A DNA stretch of 64,000 nt from Nothopassalora personata (lineage: Eukaryota; Ascomycota; Dothideomycetes; Mycosphaerellales; Mycosphaerellaceae), in NCBI GenBank assembly GCA_033816765.1, contig CM066295.1, positions 1,860,001 through 1,924,000 on the forward strand, written 5' to 3'. Below the pieces are notes generated by a model, which had not been told where the DNA came from, did no database searches, and saw only the letters and a program-made list of their open reading frames with translations. Positions 19,721 to 30,732 of this stretch are shown here, in pieces; position 1 is the stretch's first letter; each line of letters starts with the position of its first letter. The position numbers and the translations under genes were made by a program.

Positions 19721-20689
19721 ATCTAAGAGTAGCGTTAGATCTTAGGGAGATACCGACTATACTCGGAGAGTAGGGGAGAGAGCTAGTAATAGAAGTACGA
19801 CGCCTCTCCTAGACCCCTTAGAAGGACGAGGAGGATACTATAGGTAGTAAATAGTAGTTATTCCATTTAATACGAAGAACTAACTACGATAGTTTGATAT
19901 AATAACACGAAGAGTCGACTACAAGATCGAATCCGAGTCTCGAAATAGTTATAGAAGCCTTCATTAGCGATTCTATTACTAAGACTCGTGTTAAGTTTAC
20001 TACGCCGCGAAGTTAGGCGTAGGGTATTAGTCTTAACAACCGAGAGGAACCTTAGGAGCAACGTATAGGTAAAATGCTACGCTCCGAGAAGTAGACATCG
20101 ACGAATCCTACTTTAATAACGATAAAAGCGATAAAGAAAACTAAGACCTAGGATAGAACGGATTATAGTTACCGGAACTATAGGAAGAAAGTTAAGAAAC
20201 TACCGGGCTAGATACTATCGAAGAAGATTAGAATCTGGAAGAATTAAGCGAAGAAGATTCCTCCGAAGGAGAAGAGAGCGACACTAACGACGATAATAAA
20301 TAGCTAACCTTTACGATTAATACACCTAAGAAATTATATAATATAATCGTACACCTATAAAGAAGGCACGAGGAATTCCTACCTAAGATAGGCGGACGAA
20401 GGATGCTACACTCTATTAAGTTTAATAAGACACTCGACACCTTACGAGGCATAGCCTAGGGAGACCTACTTATAGAAACAACCGAGAATCTAGTAACCGC
20501 TATTATAGAACGACTACCGATAGGGAGCCGAATAATAGCAACCGGATATCTTACACCGTTAGAAACATTTATATCGAATAAATTACGTAACGTAGTACAA
20601 CACGTACGCGTACTCTACTCGGAAACGTAGAAGATCTAGGAACGTTACCGAATATAGGTATAGATATAGAAAGGCTCGCGCTAGGTTTA

Positions 20690-23600
20690 AGCGGAGGCGT
20701 CGAGACACGAAGTACGACATTCTATATACGAATAGGGAAAAGGATTAACTCCCTAGGAATAAGCGACCGAAGGGAGTTATATAATATAGAAAAGGCTTAA
20801 GTATCGCTAACGACAATAGTGTTTCGAACTAAAATTATCGTTAACGGGCATAAGACGGATACTATAATAGATTCCGGAGTAAGCGGGAACTTTACCTCCG
20901 AATCATTTATTACAAGACATAGGATCGCTACCTATAAGAAGAAAGAGGGTTATAAATTAATCGCAGTAGACGAATTATCCTTACCTAGTATAGAGCGCGA
21001 GACAATACCGCTACTACTTACTATCTAACGGCACTACGAGGAGATTATCTTAGATATTACTAATATAGCTAGTTATAACATCGTACTAGGTATACCTTAA
21101 TTAAGAAAGCACAATCTAGTAATTGACTAGAGAAGAGGAGTACTTATATTTAGGGAATGCGACTACGTTATCGACATTTAGCCTACGTAGCGGTAGCGTT
21201 CGCTAGTAGATAAGGCAAAGAGACAGCTAAATAGGATATAGCTTACGCCAAATAGAAGGATAGAAGAACTACCTTCGACCGGGATAGACACTAGCGTAGG
21301 GCCGCCGGGTTACGAAGTTACTAGTAGTAATAGAAGTAACGCACTATCGAAGGATACTAACATCTTAGAGTTAAGTATTCCTAAGGAGTATCGTAGGTAG
21401 TCGCGACTCTTTAAAGAGGAAAGAGGTAAGGATGCCTTACCTAAGTACTAACTATAGGATTATAAGATAAACATTTAGCTAGGGAAAGAGCCTCTATAGG
21501 GACCCCTATATTAAATGTCTAAGAAAGAGCTATAGACCCTACGAGAATAGCTAAAGGAGAAGCTAGCTAAAGGATAGATAAGAAGATCTACCTTAAGTAT
21601 AGGAACTCTATACATATTCGTTCTAAAAGTAAACGGGAAGTTGCGACTCGTATAAGACTATAGGAAGTTAAACGAGATTACGATTAAGAACCGATACCCG
21701 CTACCTAACATTAAAGAAGCATAAGATAGATTAACCGGATTAGACTAGTACACGAAGATTAACCTACGAGATGCCTTCTACGCTATACGGATAGTAGAAG
21801 GAGAAGAATAGAAAACCGCTTTTAGAACGAGATACGGACTTTACGAATTCTTAGTTATGCTAATAGGATTAACTAACGCACCCGCATCCTATTAGGACCT
21901 TGTTAATAAGACACTTAGAGACCTACTCGATATATACGTTATCGCTTATATAGACGACATATTAGTCTACACAAAAGGATCCCTTTAAAGTTACATAAAA
22001 TAAGTCTAGGACGTATTTGAACGACTTACGCGTTTAGGATTTAAGACAGCACCCGAGAAATGCGAATTCTATACGAAAGAAGTTAAATTCTTAGGCTTTA
22101 TTATTAGTACTATAGGGATAACGATCGACCCTACGAAGACATAGTTAATTAGAGAATAGCTAGAACTAAAAACAGTTAAGGACGTATAATTATTCCTTAG
22201 ACTAACGAACTATAACCGGAAATTCATTAAGGACTACGTAAAGATAGTAGCACTAACGATGCTTATAAGAAAAGACGTTACCTAGAAATAGGGAAAGGAA
22301 TAGATTAAAGCGTTTAAGAAACTTAAGGAACAATGCGCTTTAGCCCCTACGCTTCGACTATTCGATAGTAGTAAAGAAGTCTACATTAAGACCGATGCGT
22401 CTAATATAGCAATAGGCGCGTGTCTAACATAGACACACGATAGGTAGAGACACCTAGTAGCCTATTATTCCCGGAAAATGACTATAGTAGAATAGAACTA
22501 CGACATCTATAACAAAGAGCTTCTAGCTATTGTTGCCGCTATGTAACATTAGAGAGTATATGTCGAGGGCCTACCGAAGTTAACGATTCTTTCTAACTAT
22601 AAGAATCTTACGTACTTTACGATAACGAAAGAACTTACCCGAAGGCAAGCCCGCTAGTCGGAGCTACTAGGACAGTATAAGTTCGAAATTAAATATACTC
22701 TAGGACGAGAGAATAGCCGCGCCGACGCGCTAAGCCGAAGAAGCGACTATATAGAAGGAAAAGAACTAGTATAACACAAAGTACTAAAGACGAACCCCGA
22801 CGGAAGTCTTAGCGCTACTATAAGAGAATTTAATAATATCGTACGGATATTAGGCGATAAGGACGAGTAATTCCCTATATCGTAAGGAAAATACTAGGTA
22901 CTAAAGGATCGAGAAGAAGAATACATACGATAACATTACGACGGACTAACTTATAGACACCCTAGAACTTTAAAGATAATAGACCTAATATAACGCAGTT
23001 TCTCATTCCTATAGATAAGACTTAAGGTGTTACGCTATATTAAACAATACGTACACTGCTAACGAAACAAGGCTACGAGACATACAAAATACGGTTACCT
23101 ATAGTTTAGGACACTACTAATGAAACCATAGGACGAAGTTATAATAGACTTTATTACGAAACTCCTACCGTTAAGAGACTAAGTTACGAAATAACTATAC
23201 GACATAATACTAGTTATAGTTAATAGACTTATAAAATACGCACACTTTATTCCTACATTAGAGACATATAATGTAGAGTAGCTCGGATACCTCGTACTAG
23301 ATAGACTTATCCGATACTACGGATTCCCTTAAACGTTTATAACGGATAGAGATAAACTATTTACATCGAACTACTAGAAAACACTTATAGGAACGATTAG
23401 AATAAGACATAAGCTATTAATAGTATATTATCCGGAAACAGACGGATAAACGGAGAGGATAAATTAAATACTCGAGTAATACCTACGATACTACATTAAC
23501 TACGCGTAAGACAACTAGGTTTTATTACTACTACTAGCGTAGATTGCACTAAACAACTACAAATTAGAGACAACTTTAACGACACTATTCTATGCGAACT

Positions 23601-23959
23601 TTAGTAAAGATCCTAACCTATTTAGAATACCTAGATCTTACCTATAAGCCGAAAGAGCGATCGTAACGATAGACACTCTTAAGGAAGTGTATAAAGAAAC
23701 ACGTAAGGCGATCGAAGATGCATAACATAAACTGTCTTAGTAACGGCAGGACATAAGAAAAATGGTACCTCTACTAAAAGAGGGGGATAAGGTCTATCTC
23801 CTTATAAAAAACTTAAGAACAAGAAGATAGACTAAGAAACTAGATTACATTAAAGTCGGACTATTTTTTATCGATAAAGTTATAGAACTAGTTAACTACC
23901 GTCTACGGCTACTACCTAACGCAAAAATCCACCTAGTCTTCTATATCTCTAAGTTAGAA
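20690..23959 (+). pseudogene. G2 pol remnant: protease, reverse transcriptase, RNase H, integrase
   Basis: Retropepsin is open at 20819-21028 with I-D-S-G-V-S-G-N-F. Reverse transcriptase spans about 21600-22200, with N-R-Y-P-L-P, the M-G-L-T-N-A-P motif and the catalytic Y-I-D-D-I-L near 21948-21965. RNase H follows to about 22740 and ends in the R-A-D-A-L-S-R type motif. The integrase zinc-binding region is near 22940-23060 and the DDE core about 23120-23480, with D-G-Q-T-E-R changed by RIP. The C-terminal tail near 23940 has an H-I-S-K-L-E-like end. Copy C lies upstream in the LTR and the unmutated LTR at 23960 cuts off the end. Confidence 0.85.
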
Positions 23960-24156
23960 TGTTAAGGGGATGTCGCAATGTATAGCACGCCCACGACCTG
24001 CCAGTCGTAGATGAACTAATTCTTGCCTTTTGTTCAAGACGCATCGCGCGTCGCAAGGTGTACTCATGCGTGTCACGTGCGGCTTGGCAGCCGGTCGCGA
24101 CTGCATGTCACATGCAAGGCCACATGTAGGGGTTAGCCACTGGGCTGCCCCTTACA
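23960..24156 (-). repeat. Isolated G1 LTR without RIP mutations
   Basis: A 197-bp LTR from TGTTAAGGGG to CCCCTTACA in minus orientation. Unlike every other G1 LTR here it keeps its CpA and TpG sites. Its flanks, TAGAA on the left (G2 integrase end) and GTAAT on the right (G1 gag), do not form a TSD. A young G1 insertion followed by recombination between LTRs at different places would explain both facts. Confidence 0.8.
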
Positions 24157-27100
24157 GTAATCCTATAAACCGCGTACTTAACGTAATGTTAGAGTATAAG
24201 GCGGTAAAATAGAAGGATAACTAGATAGTACGTTAGTTTACGACTAAGCTAGATGTTATAGAGGATTAGTTAGGGGACTATACGGAGGCGTAACGCGTAC
24301 GACACATGCTCGCTAAGCTTACGCCTAGCCTACGGTCCGTAATCGTTAAGTTTCATAATATCCTAATAACTAGAGAGGAACTAGTAATCCTAGCTTCGCG
24401 CATTAAAAGCACGGAGCGTAGTAGCGGAGGGCACGACCGCGGGCAGTATAGTCGCCGTAGGCGAGAGACTAAGGGCGACTAAGGGCGAAGCGATCGTAGC
24501 TCGAAGTAGTAGAAGTATAGTTAGGCGTCGCGCGACCCGGGTACGAGTTACTAGCGGGACGCCGGCGGATCGTCTATAACCTTCGATAGGACTAAAGCGG
24601 AGTGCTATAGATGCTATAAGAAGGGTCACATTAAGACGGATTGCCCGAATAGGCACCTATAGAAGGACCGTAACGCGTAAGCGGTTCGTAGGGTAGACGC
24701 TACGAAGGCTCTAACTAAGAAGGGTAGCGACTAGGGAAAAGGTAGAGGACTAGAAGTATGTCGCTCCTAAGTCCGAGTTTTCCTAAAGTCGACCCCTTAA
24801 GGCGAGTAGATGCGTATCTAGCGTGTTACTTACGAGGCGTAGTCGAGACTCGTAAGGGCTTTCGCGAGGCTACGTTTCTCCTAGATAACTATACGGATCT
24901 TAGCCTAGTGTCGTATAAGTATGTACTCCGATATTAAATGTAACCTATTAATAGGGCAAGACTACCGAAGTTAGAGTCGTATACGTATAACCTAGGGTAT
25001 TGCTACGGCGCCTTTGCGGTTCGGCTACGACTCGTCGTCCTATAGAGAGCGCCTTCACGCGGCGGACGACGTAAGTATCTTCGTTACGACGAAGAGAAAC
25101 TAAGACTCTCTCTCTCGAAAAATACAAGCCTACTCGACTCGAAACAAGAAAAGACAGGTCGGACGAACCGAACGAACGAGATACGCTCAAAATCTACAAA
25201 CAAGAACTCCGGAACTGCGAGAAGGGAAAGCGACGTACATAGCGTACACGTCGCTCGAACAACGAAGGCGCTGTCTACCTGTCGTCCCGGCAAACCACGT
25301 AAACTGCCGGCTGGAACCAAGAGAGGCGTTTAGGGGCGCAAACCACGTATACTGCACGGCTGGAACCAAGAGAGGCCGAGGGGGGGACGACAGCGAGGCC
25401 ACTGCGACCGAGGAGCTACACTCGAGACCGGAGAACGCGACTGGATTGAAACAGAGGCAACGGGTGTTTCTTGGGATTTTGCTCGGTGCGTACGGGTACG
25501 GCCGGCTTGGCTTTTTAAAAACAAGAACGAGACACGGGCGCAAAACTTGTCTCGCCCGGGGCAAGGCGACAAACCGCAATTCTCGACAAGACACGACTAC
25601 CGGGTACGCGCGTACTACGCCGCAATATATTCGATTTACGGTTCGAATAGCGAGCGTTGCTCGCATCTTTTAAGGAGTTTTTACGTCCGGGGTACGACGG
25701 GGCTTTTCTCCTTCTCTCAAATTTTGGTCTCGTTCTCGAGACCCGTGTTGCATAGTCTTTGACTCAAATAGCACGTTAATGGAATAATCAATCAATCAAT
25801 CGGCTACGACTCGCTAATAACGCGGGAGTAGAGCGCGTAAGTGACGCTATCTACTACGCGGTGCCTATAGGTAGGCTATTAGTGATTTTAGGTAGACCCT
25901 AGCGGCATCGTAATCGGATAGTAAAGGCCGATAAGGATAACTAGTAGTACTACGGTATAGAGACGCCTACGGTTTAGTAGCGTAACGCACGCGAGTTCCT
26001 TAAGGATCTCGAGAGCTTAAAGTAGGTTTATACGATAAGTGTTCGGGCTATTACTATAGTAGTACCTAAAGGAGAGGGCCCCTCGTAGCCTAAAGAATTT
26101 GTAGACTTCCGAGATGTATACGCACCTAATAAGTAGGCGAAGCGTAAGATGCCCGACGGGGTTAAGTATACGATTTATCTCGTTAAAGGAAAGAAACCCC
26201 CTTTTAAGCCGCTATACTACTAGTCCTTAACTAAGTTAGAGGCCTTAAAGGAGTACCTTACGTAAGCAATGGAGAAGGGGTAGATTAGGCGGTCCGTAAG
26301 CGAGGCGGGTGCGCCTATCCTGTTCGTACTAAAGAAGAATAGTACTCTTAGGCTCTATGTTAATTATAGAGGCCTAAATGAGATTATAGTAAAGAACCGA
26401 TACCCCCTACCCCTAATTAGCGAGACGCTAGATAGGCTGTTAGGTTCTAGGTTCTTTACTATAATCGATTTAAAGGACGCCTACTATCGTATCCCTATTA
26501 AGCGAGGCGATAAGTAGAAGACTACGTTTCGCACGCGATACGGACACTACGAGTACCTAGTAATGCCGTTCGGGTTAACTAACGCACCGGCAACCTTTTA
26601 AGGGTATATTAATAAGGCGCTAACCGGCTTAGTTAATAACATTTGCGTAGTCTACCTAGATGATATCCTTATCTATAGCGAGACGCGTAAGGCACACGTA
26701 CGAGCCGTACGCGCGGTGCTAGAGAGGCTACGAAAGTTTGCCCTGTTCGTAAACCCTAAGAAGTGTTACTTCTTCTAGGAGAGTATAGAGTTCCTTAGGT
26801 TTATCGTAAGCGCCGTAGGCGTGTCGATAGACAGGAGTAGGGTAGCCGCTATCGAGGAATAGCCTACACCTACGACCTTTTATAAGGTCTAGTTCTTCCT
26901 TAGATTTTATAACTTCTACCGGCGTTTTATAGAAGGATACTTAAGGGTCTACAAGCCCCTAACGGACCTACTAAAGGGATCTAAGGACGGTAAGAAGCAC
27001 GGCCCTCTTACGTGGACCTTAAGCGAAGAGTAGGCGTTTCGATAGCTTAAGGCCGGATTCTTAGGTGCACTAATACTTAGGCACTTCAATCCTACGCTAC

Positions 27101-29172
27101 GTACGCGAGTCGAGACGGATGCCTTAGGTTTCGCGATCGTAGGTATTATATCCTAATTGTTTAGTACTAAGTAGCATCCTATCGCGTTCTATTTACGTAA
27201 GATAATACTAGCTAAGTGTAACTACGAGACGCACGATTAGGAGCTACTTACAGTAGTTAAGGCTTTTAAGTATTAGAGGCTATACTTAGAGGGCGCTACG
27301 TATACGGTGCGAGTACTAGTCGACTACGCTAACCTATAGGGCTTTATAATAGTAAAGTAGCTAAATGGGCGGTAAGCTCGATAGGCTACGTTCCTACAGT
27401 CTTTTAATTTTATAGTAGAGTATCGGCCGGGTAAGACTAACCTAGCCAACGCGCCTTCGAGACGTAGTGACTACGTAGCTATAACGTAACAAACTTCGAA
27501 CTTGCTACCTACCTTATAAAGTAAGCTATCTTTCTAGAAGGAGTCTCTAGAAGGGACAAGCGAGCCAACGGTAAAGCGCGTGCTTACTACCTACGAGGCG
27601 ATGTAGGGCGACATAGGCGCGGCGATAGCAGTACGGAGAGGTGACCTTCCCTATCGAGATAAGCCGTCTTTACTAGTAGCAGTGTACGCTATAGTAATAT
27701 AGGGTTAAGCTTATAGCTCGACGGGTAAGTTAATCCTACTCTTAATAAAGATCGCGTAGTAGTAAGACGACTAGTGTATCGTATACTTAGCGTAGGCGCT
27801 AAGCGCGAGGGACGCTAAGGGATAGTATATAAAGGATAACCTTATATACTACGGAGACGCGATCGTAGTACCTAGGGATTACGCAATCAGGTCGCATCTG
27901 ATTCGCATACACTACGACGACGTCCTCGCGGGTTACTTTAGAAGGACTAAGACTAAAGAGCTATTACGACGTAATTATTAGTAGGACTCACTTAGTACGG
28001 ACGTGAAATAATACGTCTAAGCCTATAGAACCTACTAGGGTTCGAAGGCGAGGCGCTATCGACCCTACGGCGAGCTATAACCGCTTCCTAGACCGGAGCG
28101 ACCGTAGTAGGAAATTACTATAGATTTTATTACGGACCTACCTCTAAGTACGCGAGCCGGTTGCGTGTATAATGCGATCCTAGTAATAGTCGATCGCTAC
28201 TTAAAAATAAGCTTATACATCCCGACGACGAAGACTTATATAGCCGTAGAGCTTACGAGGCTCCTACGAGACGAAGTCGTGCGACACTATAGTGTCCCGT
28301 TAGGCATAGTGAGCGACCGAGGTCCGGTCTTCACTAGTTAGTTTTAGAGTAGCTTCTACTTCGAAGCGCGTGTAAAGCGTAAGCTATCTACGGCCTTTTA
28401 CCCTTAGACTAACGGCTAAACTAAGAGGGTAAACTAAACCCTCGAACAATACCTTCGTTATTACTATAGTAACAATTAAACTAAGTGGGCTAAGTAGCTT
28501 ACAGTTGCTAAATTCGTAGCTAATAATAGCATCTACCTAACACTACGGATAAGTCCGTTCGAGATAGCGTACGGTTAGCGACCTAAGATTACCCCTACAC
28601 TAACTAGATCTCGAGACGAGACCTAGGGGGGGGAAGTACTAGTAGCGGTAACAGCTGCGAGTCGTATGCGAAAACTACGCGCTATACTCGAGGAGCGATA
28701 GAAGGCTATAGTAGAAAGCTAGGCTCGCTACTATAATAAGACCTACTAAGCTAAGACCTACCGCGTAGGTAACTTAGTCCTATTATTAACGAAGAACCTT
28801 AAGTTAGTAGTGCTAAAGAAGAAGATAGGTCCGAAGTTTATCGGCCTATACCGCATTACGGACGCTATCGGTTCGTAGGCGTACCGCCTAGCGCTACTAG
28901 CCGACTTAAGGCTCTATAACGTCTTCTATGTCTCTCTCCTCGAGCCGTATATCGGTAGCGATAAGGATAGACCCGTACCCCCTCTAGCTAATAAGGACGG
29001 AGAGTATAAGGTAGAGGTAGTACTAGATAGGCGTAAGCGTAAGGGTAAGCTATAGTATCTAGTCTAGTAGAAGGACTAGCTAGAGGAGTATAATAGCTAG
29101 GAACCGGCGGAGGGCCTCGCGAATGCGGATCGCATAGTAGCCGACTATAAGGCGTTAAGGAGAAGTAAATAA
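24157..29172 (+). pseudogene. G1 copy D gag-pol remnant
   Basis: Gag from 24157 has an intact CCHC zinc knuckle (C-x2-C-x4-H-x4-C) at 24603-24644. After the inserted retroelement, reverse transcriptase runs about 26100-26830, with N-R-Y-P-L-P, P-F-G-L-T-N-A-P and catalytic Y-L-D-D-I-L near 26650-26680. RNase H continues to about 27450, with the integrase zinc-binding region near 27900-28030 and the core about 28110-28480. The C-terminal tail ends near 29172. Interruptions are mainly TAG at former Gln or Trp codons, so it is inactive. Confidence 0.87.
25035..25800. mobile_element. Short non-LTR retroelement (SINE or 5'-truncated LINE), not RIP-mutated
   Basis: A 765-bp insertion in G1 gag-pol. 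The 13-14 bp target sequence (T)CGGCTACGACTCG is present at 25021-25034 and 25800-25813; other G1 copies (for example near 16890 on the minus strand) have it once. The right end is a short tandem tail of AATC units (25784-25800). A long TSD and a simple-repeat 3' tail are typical of LINE-mediated insertion and put the 3' end on the right. An internal near-duplicate of 38-39 bp lies at 25290-25327 and 25338-25376. No reverse transcriptase was seen. GGTTCGAAT near 25640 resembles a Pol III B box but lies far from the 5' end. Confidence 0.7.
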
Positions 29173-29582
29173 GACTAGCACTAGAGTATAAATAAAACTT
29201 TTCTTAACTATAAATAAAATAAAAGCTAAAGAGTAGCGCGCCTACTAGGGGCTACGTAGAGTAGTAGTAGGCGAGGAGCCCGCGAGTAGCGTATAAGGCG
29301 AGCGCCTTAGTTATCGTCACGTAGTAACTTAGGTAAGAATGCCTAGTCGGCGGCGGTAGTGTCAATGTTCTACGCCTATAGGAACTGGGACTACGGTTAG
29401 TAGGGTACACGTAGGCGAGGAACATACGACTTACGGCACGGCCGAGTTCGAATAGCCTATTAAGGGCGCGGTTCTACTCCTACTAGAGCGCGAGGGCTTT
29501 GGCGGCGGGGGCGGCGGTAGTAGTAGCGGCGGCGGCGGAGGCATGTATACGGGTCTCCCCGGCACGCTTATACTTATAGGCA

Positions 29583-30235
29583 TTAAACTGCCTAATAGCC
29601 TATAGAAAGGGTTAGCCGAAGCATAGGGGACGCACTAGAGCCCTCCCCCGCGAGTAGTAGTCGACTCGCACGAGCGAAGTAGCGACTTACCTCCTTAATG
29701 TCGTTACCTAGCTAGGTATATAGGCGGATCTACTCTACTAGCTCCTACTACTAGAGGTCTATAGGCGCCTAGCCTATTATAGCCGTAAGGAAGTCGCGCT
29801 AGGACCGCGCGGCGCTTAGGCGGCTTACTAGCGAGGCGATAGCGTAGCTAGTGTTAGGCACGTAGCTATATTTACTACGCCTATAGCGGCCGCACTTCTT
29901 TAGGAGCTCGCCGGTAGTAATACTATTATAGTTATCGGCTTCGTCTAGTAAGTAGTTAGTATACGAATCGTAGGCGGCGCGTATAGAGACTTACCCTTAA
30001 CGAAGTATAGGAGGCACCGTATATATATATTAATCCTCTACGAGAGCTTAGTAGCGGGCGAGGGCGTTAGTAGCTACGAGGGAGATACTAGTCGCTTACG
30101 ACCACTAGGCGTTCTAGGTACGTCGCGTACTAGAGCCGCCTAGCGGCGCTCGTCTTCTAAGGCGCTAGTAATACTATCGCTACTAATGCTACGGAAGGAG
30201 GCGGAGCGGCTAGAGGACGGGGGCGAGGTAGACAT
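29583..30235 (-). pseudogene. Antisense gene remnant in the 3' region of G1 copy D
   Basis: Same gene as at 10022-10689. The ATG is at 30235-30233, exon 1 runs to 29995, the 50-bp intron is 29994-29945 (GTAAGT, TACTAAC, CTAG), and exon 2 runs to a TAA at 29585-29583. From the first full exon 2 codon to that TAA the length is the same as in copy C. In-frame stops are mostly TAG at shared positions. The N-terminal region is shorter than in copy C by exactly five codons. Confidence 0.6.
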
Positions 30236-30535
30236 AATAATAATAATACTAGCGAGGCGCTTACGGTAAGGGTGCGGTACGGGTACGTAGTAGTAGTGTA
30301 GCGGAGGTAGTGCGCTAGGGAACGTGCTAGAGAATAGGGCTAGGTTAGGCTAGAGTTTTATGCCCCTAACTAGCTACGTCGGTATAGTAACTAAGCCTCA
30401 CTTACCTATACCTACATAATGACACGTACGTAACCCGTATATAGGCCGTATAGCAACTATAGTTCTAGAAGTACGTAGGAGCCTCTACGTAGCAACTAGC
30501 GAGCTAAGGACAGCTCGTACGGGAGGGGAGGCAAT

Positions 30536-30732
30536 TGTAAGGGGCAGCCTAGTAGCTAACCCTTACATGTAGCCTTATATATAACATGCGGTCGCGACCG
30601 GCTACTAAGCCGTACGTAACACGTATACGTACACCTTACGACGCGCAATACGTCTTAAACAAAAGGCAAGAATTAGTTCATCTACGACTAGTAGGTCGTA
30701 GGCGTGCTATACATTACGACATCCCCTTAATA
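30536..30732 (+). repeat. 3' LTR of G1 copy D
   Basis: A 197-bp LTR in sense orientation, preceded by the G-rich polypurine tract, and abutting a minus-strand G1 integrase segment from 30733. Confidence 0.88.

Larger units (their letters stand above)
24157..30732 (+). mobile_element. Gypsy G1 copy D, plus strand, lacking its 5' end, RIP-mutated
   Basis: Starts within gag at 24157, continues through pol to about 29172, has the 3' region with an antisense gene remnant, and ends in the 3' LTR (30536-30732). It is interrupted at 25035-25800 by a non-LTR element. It has somewhat fewer RIP changes than copy C in places, for example an intact gag zinc knuckle. Its right end abuts minus-strand copy E. 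Confidence 0.85.

Noticed and set aside
24390..24656. 88-codon open stretches at 24390-24656 and 34116-34382 with nearly identical translation
   Set aside because: They are antisense to the G1 gag zinc-knuckle region in two copies, so their identity reflects the repeat and not a separate gene.
25640..25650. GGTTCGAAT as a Pol III B box of a tRNA-derived SINE
   Set aside because: It lies about 600 bp from the 5' end with no A box at the right distance and no tRNA fold, so it does not support a tRNA origin.
25187..25666. 159-codon minus-strand open stretch inside the non-LTR insertion
   Set aside because: Runs against the 3' end defined by the AATC tail and matches no reverse transcriptase or nuclease domain.
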